Shown here: in pieces, positions 36,764 to 48,045 of the stretch
Layout of the letters: each line of letters opens with the position of its first letter
How positions within the stretch are numbered: position 1 is the first letter of the stretch
Assembly (NCBI RefSeq): GCF_000719265.1
Contig: NZ_JOFL01000009.1
Location: 158,777-222,776 of the forward strand
Source of the DNA: Streptomyces roseoverticillatus
GTDB taxonomy: Bacteria; Actinomycetota; Actinomycetes; Streptomycetales; Streptomycetaceae
DNA length: 64,000 bases
Direction: 5' to 3'
Notes under the pieces: generated by a model
Seen by the model: only the letters and a program-made list of their open reading frames with translations
Database searches by the model: none
Told to the model about the DNA's origin: nothing
Translations under genes and position numbers: made by a program

Positions 36764-37750
36764 ATGGCCAGGAAGACTGCAACCGACGATGTTCTCGCCC
36801 CCGTCACGCTCGCCGTGGGCCAGGAGGATCTCCTCCTGGACCGGGCGGTCCGGGAGGTGGTCGCGGCCGCCCGCGCCGCCGATGCGGACACCGACGTCCG
36901 TGACCTCACCCCCGACGCCCTCCAGCCGGGCACCCTCGCCGAGCTCACCAGCCCGTCGCTCTTCTCCGAGCGCAAGGTCGTGATCGTGCGCAACGCCCAG
37001 GACCTCTCGGCGGACACGATCAAGGACGTCAAGGGCTATCTCTCCGCGCCCGCCGAGGAGATCACCCTGGTGCTCCTGCACGCCGGCGGCGCCAAGGGCA
37101 AGGGCCTGCTGGACGCGGCGCGCAAGGCCGGGGCGCGCGAGGTCGCCTGCCCCAAGATGACCAAGCCTGCCGACCGGCTGGCATTCGTGCGCACCGAGTT
37201 CCGCACGGCCGGCCGCTCCGCGACCCCCGAGGCCTGCCAGGCCCTGGTGGATGCGATCGGCAGCGATCTGCGGGAGCTGGCGAGCGCCTGTACCCAGCTC
37301 GTCGCCGACATCGACGGCACGATCGACGCGGCCGTCGTCGGGCGGTACTACACGGGCCGCGCCGAGGCCTCCAGCTTCACCGTCGCCGACCGCGCGGTGG
37401 AGGGCCGGGCCGCCGAGGCCCTGGAGGCGCTGCGCTGGTCCATGTCCACGGGTGTCGCACCCGTCCTGATCACCAGCGCCCTCGCGCAGGGCGTCCGCGC
37501 CATCGGCAAGCTCGCCTCGGCCCCCCGCGGCGCCCGCCCGGGTGACCTGGCGCGGGACCTCGGCATGCCGCCGTGGAAGATCGACCGGGTCCGGCAGCAG
37601 ATGCGGGGATGGTCCGCCGACGGTGTCGCGGCGGCGCTCATCGCGATCGCGGAGGCCGACGCCGGCGTCAAGGGTGGCGGCGACGACCCGGAGTACGCCC
37701 TCGAAAAGGCGGTCGTGGCGGTGGCCCGCGCGGCCAGAAGCCGCGGCTGA
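36764..37750 (+). CDS. holA: DNA polymerase III delta subunit
   Basis: Clamp-loader subunit that opens the beta sliding clamp, 328 residues. TLAVGQEDLLLDRAVREVV, LTSPSLFSERKVVIVRNAQD and LHAGGAKGKGLLDAARK match the family's AAA-like fold. SDLRELASACTQLVADIDG and MPPWKIDRVRQQMRGWSADG are the C-terminal collar pattern. I start at ATG 36764 (MARKTATDDV); ATG 36752 and GTG 36734 are in frame upstream. It often lies near comEC, as here. Confidence 0.93.
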   Translation: MARKTATDDVLAPVTLAVGQEDLLLDRAVREVVAAARAADADTDVRDLTPDALQPGTLAELTSPSLFSERKVVIVRNAQDLSADTIKDVKGYLSAPAEEITLVLLHAGGAKGKGLLDAARKAGAREVACPKMTKPADRLAFVRTEFRTAGRSATPEACQALVDAIGSDLRELASACTQLVADIDGTIDAAVVGRYYTGRAEASSFTVADRAVEGRAAEALEALRWSMSTGVAPVLITSALAQGVRAIGKLASAPRGARPGDLARDLGMPPWKIDRVRQQMRGWSADGVAAALIAIAEADAGVKGGGDDPEYALEKAVVAVARAARSRG

Positions 37751-37755
37751 GCACA

Positions 37756-37791
37756 AGATCGCAGGACGGGCCGAGATCGCAGGACGGGCCG
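37756..37791 (+). repeat. 18-bp tandem duplication
   Basis: AGATCGCAGGACGGGCCG is repeated exactly at 37756-37773 and 37774-37791. The second copy is the left arm of the long palindrome that follows. Confidence 0.85.
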
Positions 37792-37834
37792 CATTCCACT
37801 GAGGACCTCAGCGGAATGCGGCCCGTCCTGCGAT
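37776..37834. terminator. Long palindrome after holA
   Basis: A 22-bp perfect stem (37776-37797 with 37813-37834), an A/C mismatch, then CTGAG/CTCAG around GAC. It is followed by TGAGGAC, the extension seen at the dispersed palindrome near 43805. It likely terminates holA. Confidence 0.65.
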
Positions 37835-37876
37835 TGAGGACCGGAGCCCCGAAAAGTCTCCCGAGCCCCGAAGAGC

Positions 37877-37924
37877 CCAAAGGCCCCGCGCCGCCCTTGG
37901 GGAAAGGGGGTACGGGGCCTTTGG
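37877..37924. terminator. 12-bp stem in the holA-rpsT gap
   Basis: CCAAAGGCCCCG (37877-37888) pairs with CGGGGCCTTTGG (37913-37924). The 312-base gap 37751-38062 consists mainly of this hairpin, the palindrome before it and the rpsT hairpin. Confidence 0.5.
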
Positions 37925-38037
37925 ATCGTTCATCGAGCCGTGAGGCTCATGCCGCGCCCGCGTGGCGAACGACCGAGCGCGGCGGGGTGCCGGACCGGAG
38001 CGGTAGAGGGGCCGCTGGTTCCGATACCGGCGAAGGA

Positions 38038-38055
38038 CCGGGGCTCACGCCCCGG
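38038..38055 (-). terminator. rpsT terminator hairpin
   Basis: CCGGGGC-TCAC-GCCCCGG, eight bases beyond the rpsT stop on the minus strand. Confidence 0.6.
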
Positions 38056-38062
38056 AGAGGCT

Positions 38063-38329
38063 TCAGCCCTTGAGGGCGGCAACCTGCTTGGCCAGCGCCG
38101 ACTTCTTGTTAGCGGCGGCGTTCTTGTGCAGGACACCCTTGGTGGCGGCCTTGTCGAGCTTCTTGCCGGCCAGGGCAACGGCGGCGGTGGCCTTGACGGC
38201 GTCACCGGCGACGATGGCCTCGCGGGCCGCACGGACAGCGGTCTTGACCGCGGACTTGACGGCCTTGTTACGCAGGCGCGCCTTCTCGTTGGTCTTGTTC
38301 CGCTTGATCTGGGACTTGATGTTCGCCAC
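38063..38329 (-). CDS. rpsT: 30S ribosomal protein S20
   Basis: Small-subunit protein binding 16S rRNA, 88 residues of normal length. It begins [20 protein letters not shown], the family signature, and continues [20 protein letters not shown] with an Ala/Lys-rich helical bundle ending AKQVAALKG. It is divergent from lepA, the common actinobacterial arrangement. Confidence 0.98.
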   Translation of the reverse strand: MANIKSQIKRNKTNEKARLRNKAVKSAVKTAVRAAREAIVAGDAVKATAAVALAGKKLDKAATKGVLHKNAAANKKSALAKQVAALKG

Positions 38330-38535
38330 GAAAGAGCCTTTTCAGGTTCGTTGGATTTCGAGATGTGTGCCCCACGACTGAGAGGGTCGCGAAGCACAGT
38401 GGACCAGGCTACCAGCAGCCCCTCCGGCCGCCCAAACCGGACGACGGCCGCCGCTCATGGGACGATGGAGGGGTCGTATACCCGACTCCCGCCGAGACTG
38501 GCGTACCAACGCCGAAGTCACCGAATGGATCCTGC

Positions 38536-40398
38536 GTGCCCGCGACCCCTACCAACGTGCCCGAGCCGAGCCGTACCGACCCGGCTCTGATCCGCAACTT
38601 CTGCATCATCGCGCACATCGACCACGGCAAGTCGACGCTCGCCGACCGGATGCTTCAGCTGACCGGCGTGGTCGACCAGCGGCAGATGCGCGCGCAGTAC
38701 CTCGACCGGATGGACATCGAGCGCGAGCGCGGCATCACGATCAAGTCCCAGGCGGTCCGTCTGCCGTGGGCGCCCACCGGCGATGAGGGCAACACCCACA
38801 TCCTCAACATGATCGACACCCCTGGTCACGTCGACTTCACCTACGAGGTCTCGCGCTCGCTCGCCGCGTGCGAGGGCTGCATCCTCCTGGTCGACGCCGC
38901 GCAGGGCATCGAGGCCCAGACCCTCGCCAACCTCTACCTGGCGATGGAGAACGACCTCACGATCATCCCGGTCCTCAACAAGATCGACCTGCCTGCCGCC
39001 CAGCCGGACAAGTTCGCCGCCGAGCTGGCCAACCTCGTCGGCTGCGAGCCCGAGGACGTGCTGCGCGTCTCCGCCAAGAGCGGCGTCGGCGTCCCCGAGC
39101 TGCTGGACAAGGTCATCCGCGAGGTCCCGGCCCCGGTCGGCGTCAAGGACGCCCCGGCCCGCGCGATGATCTTCGACTCGGTCTACGACTCCTACCGCGG
39201 CGTGGTCACCTACGTCCGTGTCATCGACGGCGAGCTCAAGAAGCGCGAGCGCATCAAGATGATGTCGACCGGCGCCACCCACGAGCTGCTGGAGATCGGC
39301 ACCAACTCGCCCGAGATGCTCCCGGCCGACGGCCTCGGCGTCGGCGAGGTGGGCTACATCATCACCGGCGTGAAGGACGTCCGGCAGTCCAAGGTCGGTG
39401 ACACGATCACCTCCCAGCAGAACGGCGCCACCGAGGCCCTGGGCGGCTACAAGGACCCGAAGCCCATGGTCTTCTCGGGCCTGTACCCGCTGGACGGCTC
39501 GGACTACCCGGAGCTCCGCGAGGCCCTCGACAAGCTGCAGCTCAACGACGCCGCGCTGGTCTACGAGCCGGAGACCTCGGCCGCCCTGGGCTTCGGCTTC
39601 CGCGTCGGCTTCCTCGGCCTGCTCCACCTGGACGTGGTCCGCGAGCGGCTCGAGCGCGAGTTCGGCCTCGACCTCATCGCCACCGCGCCGAACGTGGTCT
39701 ACAACGTCCGGATGGAGGACGGCGTCGAGCACGTCGTCACCAACCCGAGCGAGTTCCCCGAGGGCAAGATCGCCGAGGTGCACGAGCCGGTCGTCAAGGC
39801 GACCGTCCTCGCGCCCACCGAGTTCGTCGGCGCGATCATGGAGCTCTGCCAGTCCCGCCGCGGCACGATGCTGGGCATGGACTACCTCTCCGAGGACCGG
39901 GTCGAGCTGCGCTACACCCTCCCCCTCGCGGAGATCGTCTTCGACTTCTTCGACCAGCTGAAGTCCAAGACCCGCGGCTACGCCTCCCTCGACTACGAGC
40001 CCACGGGCGAGCAGACCGCCGACCTGGTCAAGGTCGACATCCTGCTGCACGGCGACAAGGTCGACGCCTTCTCCGCGATCACCCACAAGGAGAAGGCCTA
40101 CGCCTACGGCGTGCGGCTCGTCGCCAAGCTGCGCGAGCTCATCCCGCGGCAGAACTTCGAGGTGCCGATCCAGGCCGCGATCGGCTCTCGCGTCATCGCC
40201 CGTGAGACCGTCCGCGCCATCCGCAAGGACGTCCTCGCCAAGTGCTACGGCGGTGACATCTCCCGTAAGCGGAAGCTGCTGGAGAAGCAGAAGGAAGGCA
40301 AGAAGCGGATGAAGATGGTCGGCAGCGTGGAGGTCCCGCAGGAGGCCTTCATCGCGGTGCTGTCCAGCGACGAGGCGGGGGAGAAGGGCAAGAAGTAG
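38536..40398 (+). CDS. lepA: Elongation factor 4 (LepA)
   Basis: Ribosome-associated GTPase that back-translocates stalled ribosomes, 620 residues. The G motifs are [19 protein letters not shown], the switch region [21 protein letters not shown] and NKIDLP. Domains II, III and V follow, and the LepA-specific C-terminal domain carries [21 protein letters not shown] start at GTG 38536 ([17 protein letters not shown]); the frame is open back to 38365, but that part overlaps the rpsT upstream region. A strong hairpin follows the gene. Confidence 0.97.
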   Translation: MPATPTNVPEPSRTDPALIRNFCIIAHIDHGKSTLADRMLQLTGVVDQRQMRAQYLDRMDIERERGITIKSQAVRLPWAPTGDEGNTHILNMIDTPGHVDFTYEVSRSLAACEGCILLVDAAQGIEAQTLANLYLAMENDLTIIPVLNKIDLPAAQPDKFAAELANLVGCEPEDVLRVSAKSGVGVPELLDKVIREVPAPVGVKDAPARAMIFDSVYDSYRGVVTYVRVIDGELKKRERIKMMSTGATHELLEIGTNSPEMLPADGLGVGEVGYIITGVKDVRQSKVGDTITSQQNGATEALGGYKDPKPMVFSGLYPLDGSDYPELREALDKLQLNDAALVYEPETSAALGFGFRVGFLGLLHLDVVRERLEREFGLDLIATAPNVVYNVRMEDGVEHVVTNPSEFPEGKIAEVHEPVVKATVLAPTEFVGAIMELCQSRRGTMLGMDYLSEDRVELRYTLPLAEIVFDFFDQLKSKTRGYASLDYEPTGEQTADLVKVDILLHGDKVDAFSAITHKEKAYAYGVRLVAKLRELIPRQNFEVPIQAAIGSRVIARETVRAIRKDVLAKCYGGDISRKRKLLEKQKEGKKRMKMVGSVEVPQEAFIAVLSSDEAGEKGKK

Positions 40399-40435
40399 CC
40401 CGCCCCCGGCCGGCCCCCGGTCAGCCCCGGCAGTC

Positions 40436-40477
40436 ACGGAAGCGCCCGTTCCCACCTTGCGGAACGGGCGCTTCCGT
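40436..40477 (+). terminator. 17-bp hairpin terminator after lepA
   Basis: ACGGAAGCGCCCGTTCC (40436-40452) pairs perfectly with 40461-40477 across an 8-base loop. Confidence 0.75.
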
Positions 40478-40618
40478 CAGTTCCGGCCGTCCCGCCGGTC
40501 ACAGCTTCGACAAGGCGTTCTCACCCTCTTACGCCACGGGCCCCGGCCGCTTACGCTGATCACTGCTTGGAAGGTTACTCGTGAGTCACCAGCAACGCAT
40601 CGGGCCCCGGAGGACGCC

Positions 40619-42508
<1,890 letters not shown>

Positions 42509-42547
42509 GCCGGCCGGTCCACTCCGGCGATGCCGGACAATGGACCC

Positions 42548-43780
42548 ATGCCTTCCGTACTGCCTGACGGCGAACCCATGCCCGAGGACGGGGCCCTGCC
42601 CGGTCATGCCCTTGCCGGCGCCGGGCAGCGGCCGCTCGGGTTCTACCTGCACGTGCCGTACTGCGCGACGCGCTGCGGGTACTGCGACTTCAACACGTAC
42701 ACCGCGAGCGAGCTGCGCGGCTCCGGCGGCGCGCTCGCCTCGCGGGACAACTACGCCGAGACGGTCGAGCAGGAGATCCGCCTCGCACGGAAGGTCCTGG
42801 GCGACGACCCCCGCCCCGTCGAGACCGTCTTCGTCGGCGGCGGCACGCCCACCCTGCTGCCCGCCGCCGGCCTCGTCCGGATGCTCGCCGCGATCCGCGA
42901 CGAGTTCGGCCTCGCGGACGGCGCGGAGATCACCACCGAGGCGAACCCCGAGTCCGTCGACCCGCGCTACCTCGCCGAGCTCCGCGAGGGCGGCTTCAAC
43001 CGGATCTCCTTCGGCATGCAGAGCGCCCGCCAGCACGTCCTGAAGATCCTCGACCGCACGCACACGCCGGGCCGCCCCGAACGCTGCGTCGCGGAGGCGC
43101 GCGAGGCCGGCTTCGAGCACGTCAACCTCGACCTGATCTACGGCACGCCCGGGGAGTCCGACGACGACTGGCGCGCCTCCTTGGACGCGGCCATCGGCGC
43201 CGGCCCCGACCACGTCTCCGCGTACGCGCTGATCGTCGAGGAGGGCACCCAGCTCGCCCGCCGGATCCGCCGCGGCGAGGTCCCCATGACCGACGACGAC
43301 GTCCACGCCGACCGCTACCTCATCGCCGAGCAGGCGCTCACGGCCGCCGGCTTCTCCTGGTACGAGGTCTCCAACTGGGCCACGTCCGACGCCGGCCGCT
43401 GCCGTCACAACGAGCTCTACTGGCGCGGCGCGGACTGGTGGGGCGCGGGCCCCGGCGCGCACTCCCACGTCGGGGGCGTGCGGTGGTGGAACGTCAAGCA
43501 TCCGGGCGCGTACGCGCAGGCGCTGGCCGAGGGGCGGTCGCCCGGCGCGGGGCGGGAAGTCCTGCCGGACGAGGACCGGCGGGTGGAGCGGATCCTGCTG
43601 GAACTGCGGCTGATCGACGGCTGCCCGCTGTCCCTGCTGAAGCCGGCCGGCGCCGCGGCAGCCGCCCGCGCTTTGGCGGACGGCCTTCTGGACCCCGGCC
43701 CGTACGAGCAGGGCCGCGCGGTCCTGACCCTGCGGGGCCGGCTGCTGGCGGACGCGGTGGTGCGGGACCTGGTGGACTGA
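42548..43780 (+). CDS. hemW: HemW (radical SAM heme chaperone)
   Basis: Radical SAM protein, 410 residues. The [4Fe-4S] motif is CATRCGYCDFNTY (Cys about 38, 42, 45), after GFYLHVPY. TVFVGGGTPTLL, ITTEANPESV, RISFGMQSARQHVLKIL and HVNLDLIYGTPGESD are the CPO/HemW signature set. HemW homologues act as heme chaperones; the C-terminal region lacks the residues of true HemN oxidases as far as I can see. Start ATG 42548, 40 bases after the ligase stop. Confidence 0.93.
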   Translation: MPSVLPDGEPMPEDGALPGHALAGAGQRPLGFYLHVPYCATRCGYCDFNTYTASELRGSGGALASRDNYAETVEQEIRLARKVLGDDPRPVETVFVGGGTPTLLPAAGLVRMLAAIRDEFGLADGAEITTEANPESVDPRYLAELREGGFNRISFGMQSARQHVLKILDRTHTPGRPERCVAEAREAGFEHVNLDLIYGTPGESDDDWRASLDAAIGAGPDHVSAYALIVEEGTQLARRIRRGEVPMTDDDVHADRYLIAEQALTAAGFSWYEVSNWATSDAGRCRHNELYWRGADWWGAGPGAHSHVGGVRWWNVKHPGAYAQALAEGRSPGAGREVLPDEDRRVERILLELRLIDGCPLSLLKPAGAAAAARALADGLLDPGPYEQGRAVLTLRGRLLADAVVRDLVD

Positions 43781-43804
43781 CACGGGGCTCCGCCCCGGAC
43801 GCCG

Positions 43805-43859
43805 GTCCTCAATCACCGGACGGGCTCAAAATATTTGAGCCCGTCCGGCGATTGAGGAC
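43805..43859. terminator. 26-bp bidirectional hairpin between hemW and DUF3097 gene
   Basis: Arms 43805-43830 and 43834-43859 pair with a single mismatch around ATA. The outer sequence CCGTCCGGCGATTGAGGAC belongs to a palindrome family also present near 37800 and 48000. Confidence 0.8.
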
Positions 43860-43867
43860 GACGCGCG

Positions 43868-44704
43868 TCAGCGCGGATCGGGAGCCGCCGTCACAAAGTC
43901 GATCAGCTCCTCCACCCTGCCCAGCAACTCCGGCTCAAGATCCTTGTACGAGCGGACGGACGACAAGATCCGCTGCCACGCCGCCCCCGTGTTCGCCGGC
44001 CACCCCAGCGCCCCGCACACCCCCGTCTTCCAGTCCTGCCCCCGCGGCACCCGCGGCCACTCCCGGATGCCCACGGAGGAGGGCTTGACCGCTTCCCACA
44101 CGTCCACGTACGGGTGACCCACGACGAGGACGTGCTCGCCCGTCACCTCCGCCGCGATCCTCGACTCCTTCGAGCCGGGCACGAGGTGGTCCACGAGGAC
44201 GCCGAGCCGCGCGTCCGGCCCGGGGGCGAAGGAGCGGACGATGGCGGGCAGGTCGTCGATGCCCTCCAGGTACTCGACGACCACGCCCTCGATGCGCAGG
44301 TCGTCGCCCCACACCCGCTCCACGAGCTCCGCGTCGTGGCGGCCCTCCACGTAGATGCGCCCGGCCCGGGCGACGCGCGCCCGTGCGCCGGGGACGGCGA
44401 TCGAGCCGGAAGCCGTCCGCGCGGGCCCCTGCGGCGCGGATGCCGAAGCGGGCCGTACGAGGGTGACGACGCGCCCCTCCAGCAGGAAGCCCCGCGGCTC
44501 CATCGGGAAGACGCGGTGCTTGCCGAAGCGGTCCTCCAGGGTGACCGTGGGCCCCTGCGCCGTCTTCTCGCAGCGGATCACCGCCCCGCAGAAGCCGGTG
44601 GTGACCTCCTCGACCACGAGGCCCGGGTCGGCGGCCACCTCGGGCGCGGGCTGCTGCTTCTTCCACGGCGGGGTGAGGTCGGGTCCGTACTGTCTGCTGC
44701 GCAT
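43868..44704 (-). CDS. DUF3097 family protein
   Basis: A 278-residue protein of a conserved actinobacterial family with unknown function. It begins MRSRQYGPDLTPPWKK, with VVEEVTTGFCGAVIRCEKTA, GRIYVEGRHDAELVERVWGD (a Toprim-like acidic patch), LGVLVDHLVPGSKESRIA and HPYVDVWEAVKPSSVGI. The EGRHDAE and DHL acidic residues suggest a nucleic-acid-related role, which is inference. Start ATG 44704. The first 43 bases of this region are duplicated exactly about 140 bp upstream. Confidence 0.88.
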   Translation of the reverse strand: MRSRQYGPDLTPPWKKQQPAPEVAADPGLVVEEVTTGFCGAVIRCEKTAQGPTVTLEDRFGKHRVFPMEPRGFLLEGRVVTLVRPASASAPQGPARTASGSIAVPGARARVARAGRIYVEGRHDAELVERVWGDDLRIEGVVVEYLEGIDDLPAIVRSFAPGPDARLGVLVDHLVPGSKESRIAAEVTGEHVLVVGHPYVDVWEAVKPSSVGIREWPRVPRGQDWKTGVCGALGWPANTGAAWQRILSSVRSYKDLEPELLGRVEELIDFVTAAPDPR

Positions 44705-44844
44705 GGGGGCTTTCCGGTTCGGGATGGGCACGGTGAGCGATCGCGAGGGCCGCGGTCCTCGGTGGCTGGGGGTCCGGGGGTTATCTCCCGGGAAGATGCA
44801 GCCACGGCGGGGTGAGGTCGGGTCCGTACTGTCTGCTGCGCATG
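44663..44844. repeat. 43-bp exact direct repeat at the DUF3097 gene start
   Basis: Bases 44663-44705 and 44802-44844 are identical over 43 bases. The first covers the first 14 codons of the DUF3097 gene. The second repeats the start codon and 5' codons, which then run into unrelated sequence. Confidence 0.9.
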
Positions 44845-44864
44845 CGCGCCATTGTGGATCACGA

Positions 44865-45608
44865 TCACGACACACCGAAGCGCGCCGCCAAGGCGTCCCG
44901 CTGCGCCCGTACGAATCCCGCGTCCACCGCCGCTCCGTGCCCCGGCACGTACACCGCGTCCTCGCCGCCGAGATCCAGCAGCCGGTCGAGGGCCGCGGGC
45001 CACCGCCGGGGCAGGGCGTCCGGGCCGGCCTGTGGCTCGCCGGACTCCTCGACGACGTCCCCGCAGAAGACGACCTCGGGCGCGCCGCCGCGGCCCGCGA
45101 CGAAGACCGCCAGGTCGTGCGCGGTGTGGGCGGGCCCGAGGTTGGCGAGGAGGGCCTGCCGTCCACCGCCCAGGTCCAGCGTCAGCTCCCCGCTGACCGG
45201 GTGCCGGGGTACGACGAGGCGCTCGGCGGCCTCCGCCGCGGCCCCGGGCGCGAGCCCGTACCGCTCCGCGTCCAGGCGGAGCTCCTCGCGCTCGCGCCGC
45301 ATCAGCTCGGCGGCGCCCACGGCCCCGTACACCTCCGCGCCCGGGAACGCGGCCGTGCCGAATACGTGGTCGAAGTGGGGGTGCGTAAGAGCGATATGCG
45401 TCACGCTCCGGCCGAACAGCTCCCGCACCTCGTGCCCGAGCTCCGCCCCTTCCGCAACCGTCGCCCCGGTGTCCACGAGCAGCACACCCGTACTGCCCAC
45501 GATCACCCCCACTGTGGCGTCCCACGTAGGCATTCGGCGGCGTGCGACGCCCGGCGCGAGCCGTTCCCACCGCGCTTCCGCCCCCTGGCCTTGCTGACCG
45601 CTGTCCAT
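44865..45608 (-). CDS. Metallo-beta-lactamase-fold hydrolase
   Basis: A 247-residue MBL-fold protein. Zinc motifs: ITHIALTHPHFDHVFGTA (HxHxDH), AHTAHDLAVFVAGRG (third His), VVFCGDVVEESGE (Asp) and VYVPGHGAAVD (last His). GVARRRMPTWDATVGVIVGS is a typical N-terminus. The substrate cannot be read; glyoxalase II-like or general thioesterase roles are possible. Start ATG 45608. It is divergent from hrcA and its CIRCE element. Confidence 0.9.
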   Translation of the reverse strand: MDSGQQGQGAEARWERLAPGVARRRMPTWDATVGVIVGSTGVLLVDTGATVAEGAELGHEVRELFGRSVTHIALTHPHFDHVFGTAAFPGAEVYGAVGAAELMRREREELRLDAERYGLAPGAAAEAAERLVVPRHPVSGELTLDLGGGRQALLANLGPAHTAHDLAVFVAGRGGAPEVVFCGDVVEESGEPQAGPDALPRRWPAALDRLLDLGGEDAVYVPGHGAAVDAGFVRAQRDALAARFGVS

Positions 45609-45727
45609 ACCAGGACGCTAGCGGGAGCGCGGTACGGTTGCCCGTCCGGCCGTCCACGGCGGGCGCGCGGCGCGGACGGCTCTTGCCCTGGCTGTGGTGC
45701 ACGGCCGTACACTGGCTGGAGGGCTTT

Positions 45728-45754
45728 GGCACTCGCCACCACTGAGTGCCAGGA
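45728..45754 (+). promoter_or_regulatory. CIRCE operator of hrcA
   Basis: TTGGCACTC-N9-GAGTGCCAG (45728-45736 and 45746-45754) matches the CIRCE consensus TTAGCACTC-N9-GAGTGCTAA with compensating substitutions. It lies 40 bases before hrcA, so HrcA should repress its own hrcA-dnaJ operon until heat shock. Confidence 0.9.
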
Positions 45755-45793
45755 TCGGCCCCGTAAGACGGTCTGGACTTGGAGGTGCGCGCG

Positions 45794-46810
45794 ATGCTGA
45801 GCGAACGCAGGCTCGAGGTGTTGCGCGCCATCGTCCAGGACTATGTGGGCACCGAGGAGCCGGTCGGCTCCAAGGCCCTCACCGAGCGGCACCGGCTGGG
45901 CGTGTCCCCGGCCACGGTGCGCAACGACATGGCCGCGCTGGAGGAGGAGGGCTTCATCGCCCAGCCGCACACCAGCGCCGGCCGCATCCCGACCGACAAG
46001 GGCTACCGGCTCTTCGTCGACCGCCTCGCGGGCGTCAAGCCCCTGTCGACGCCGGAGCGGCGCGCCATCCAGAACTTCCTGGACGGCGCCGTCGATCTGG
46101 ACGACGTCGTGGGCCGCACGGTCCGCCTGCTGGCGCAGCTGACCCGGCAGGTCGCCGTGGTGCAGTACCCGTCGCTGACCAGGTCGACGGTGCGCCACGT
46201 GGAACTGCTCTCGCTCGCGCCGGCCCGCGTCATGCTCGTCCTGATCACTGACACCGGGCGCGTCGAACAGCGCATGATCGACTGCCCGGCCCCGATCGGG
46301 GAGACCTCGCTGGCGGACCTCCGCGCCCGGCTCAACAGCCGTGTCGTGGGCCGCCGGTTCACGGACGTGCCGCAGCTGGTCTCGGATCTCGCCGAATCCT
46401 TCGAGCAGGAGGACCGCGGAACCGTTTCTACGGTGCTCGCCACCCTGCTGGAGACGCTCGTCGAGGAGACCGAGGAGCGGCTTATGATCGGCGGCACCGC
46501 GAACCTCACCCGTTTCGGGCACGACTTCCCCCTGACCATCCGGCCCGTGCTGGAGGCGCTGGAGGAGCAGGTCGTGCTGCTGAAGCTGCTGGGCGAGGCC
46601 AAGGACTCCGGGATGACGGTGCGCATCGGCCATGAGAACGCTCACGAGGGACTCAACTCCACATCGGTCGTCGCCGTCGGCTACGGTTCGGGCGACGAGG
46701 CAGTCGCCAAACTCGGCGTGGTCGGACCGACCCGCATGGACTACCCCGGAACGATGGGAGCGGTACGCGCAGTGGCACGTTACGTCGGACAGATCCTGGC
46801 GGAGTCGTAA
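45794..46810 (+). CDS. hrcA: Heat-inducible transcription repressor HrcA
   Basis: CIRCE-binding repressor, 338 residues. The winged-helix N-terminus reads [39 protein letters not shown] [39 protein letters not shown]. The GAF-like C-terminal domain includes [20 protein letters not shown] and [20 protein letters not shown]. Start ATG 45794. It ends directly against dnaJ (stop TAA 46808-46810, GTG 46811), so the two are translationally coupled. Confidence 0.97.
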   Translation: MLSERRLEVLRAIVQDYVGTEEPVGSKALTERHRLGVSPATVRNDMAALEEEGFIAQPHTSAGRIPTDKGYRLFVDRLAGVKPLSTPERRAIQNFLDGAVDLDDVVGRTVRLLAQLTRQVAVVQYPSLTRSTVRHVELLSLAPARVMLVLITDTGRVEQRMIDCPAPIGETSLADLRARLNSRVVGRRFTDVPQLVSDLAESFEQEDRGTVSTVLATLLETLVEETEERLMIGGTANLTRFGHDFPLTIRPVLEALEEQVVLLKLLGEAKDSGMTVRIGHENAHEGLNSTSVVAVGYGSGDEAVAKLGVVGPTRMDYPGTMGAVRAVARYVGQILAES

Positions 46811-47947
46811 GTGGCCACGGACTACTACGCGGTCCTGGGCGTACGGCGCGACGCCGGGCAGGACGAGATCAAGAAGGCCTTCCGCCGCCTCGCCCGCGAG
46901 CTGCACCCGGACGTGAATCCGGACCCGAAGACGCAGGAGCGGTTCAAGGAGATCAACGCCGCTTACGAGGTGCTCTCGGACCCGCAGAAGAAGCAGGTCT
47001 ACGACCTCGGCGGCGACCCGCTCTCGGCGTCCGGCGGCGGTGGCGGGGCCGGCGGCTTCGGCGCGGGCTTCGGCAATTTCTCCGACATCATGGACGCCTT
47101 CTTCGGGCAGGCGTCGCAGCGTGGCCCGCGCTCGCGCACGCGGCGCGGCCAGGACGCCATGATCCGTCTCGAAGTGACCCTCGACGAGGCCACGTTCGGG
47201 ACCACCAAGGAGATCCAGGTCGACACCGCCGTCGTCTGCACCACGTGCAGCGGCGAGGGCGCGGCCCCGGGCACCTCCGCCCAGACGTGCGACATGTGCC
47301 GCGGCCGCGGTGAGGTCTCGCAGGTCACCCGCTCCTTCCTCGGCCAGGTCATGACGTCCCGGCCGTGCCCGCAGTGCCAGGGCTTCGGCACGGTCGTGCC
47401 GACCCCCTGCCCGGAGTGCGCCGGTGACGGCCGCGTCCGCTCGCGGCGCACCCTGACCGTCAAGATCCCGGCCGGTGTCGACAACGGCACCCGGATCCAG
47501 CTCGCGGGCGAGGGCGAGGTCGGCCCCGGCGGCGGCCCCGCCGGCGACCTCTACGTGGAGATCCACGAGAAGCCGCACACGGTCTTCCAGCGCCGCGGCG
47601 ACGACCTGCACTGCACGGTCACCATCCCGATGACGGCCGCGGCCCTCGGCACCAAGGTGCCGCTGGAGACCCTGGACGGCATCGAGGAGATCGACATCCG
47701 GCCCGGCACGCAGTCGGGCCAGTCGATCCCGCTGCACCAGCGCGGTGTCACGCACCTGCGCGGCGGCGGCCGCGGTGACCTCATCGTCCACGTCGAGGTG
47801 ATCACCCCCGGCAAGCTGGACCCGCAGCAGGAGGACCTGCTGCGGCAGCTGGCGAAGCTGCGGGGCGAGGAGCGGCCGATGGGCGAGTTCAAGCCGGGGC
47901 AGCAAGGGCTGTTCTCGCGGCTGAAGGACGCGTTCAACGGACGCTGA
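46811..47947 (+). CDS. dnaJ: Chaperone DnaJ (second actinobacterial copy)
   Basis: Hsp40 co-chaperone stimulating DnaK, 378 residues. The J domain (residues 1-70) has the HPD in RLARELHPDVNPD. A Gly/Phe stretch follows, then four CxxCxGxG zinc repeats (CTTCSGEG, CDMCRGRG, CPQCQGFG, CPECAGDG) and the C-terminal substrate-binding domains (VKIPAGVDNGTRIQLAGEGE). Linkage to hrcA rather than dnaK is typical of the actinobacterial dnaJ2. It should be controlled by CIRCE/HrcA. Confidence 0.96.
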   Translation: MATDYYAVLGVRRDAGQDEIKKAFRRLARELHPDVNPDPKTQERFKEINAAYEVLSDPQKKQVYDLGGDPLSASGGGGGAGGFGAGFGNFSDIMDAFFGQASQRGPRSRTRRGQDAMIRLEVTLDEATFGTTKEIQVDTAVVCTTCSGEGAAPGTSAQTCDMCRGRGEVSQVTRSFLGQVMTSRPCPQCQGFGTVVPTPCPECAGDGRVRSRRTLTVKIPAGVDNGTRIQLAGEGEVGPGGGPAGDLYVEIHEKPHTVFQRRGDDLHCTVTIPMTAAALGTKVPLETLDGIEEIDIRPGTQSGQSIPLHQRGVTHLRGGGRGDLIVHVEVITPGKLDPQQEDLLRQLAKLRGEERPMGEFKPGQQGLFSRLKDAFNGR

Positions 47948-47981
47948 GCGCCGTGACCTCGTTGTCACCCCCTCGTAGACG

Positions 47982-48018
47982 ATCGCCGGACGGGCCCGTA
48001 GCGGACCCGTCCGGCGAT
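47982..48018. terminator. Palindrome after dnaJ
   Basis: ATCGCCGGACGGG (47982-47994) pairs with CCCGTCCGGCGAT (48006-48018). It is a shorter member of the dispersed palindrome family and probably the operon terminator. Confidence 0.65.
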
Positions 48019-48045
48019 TGTCATCGCCTGTGACACGATGTGTGC

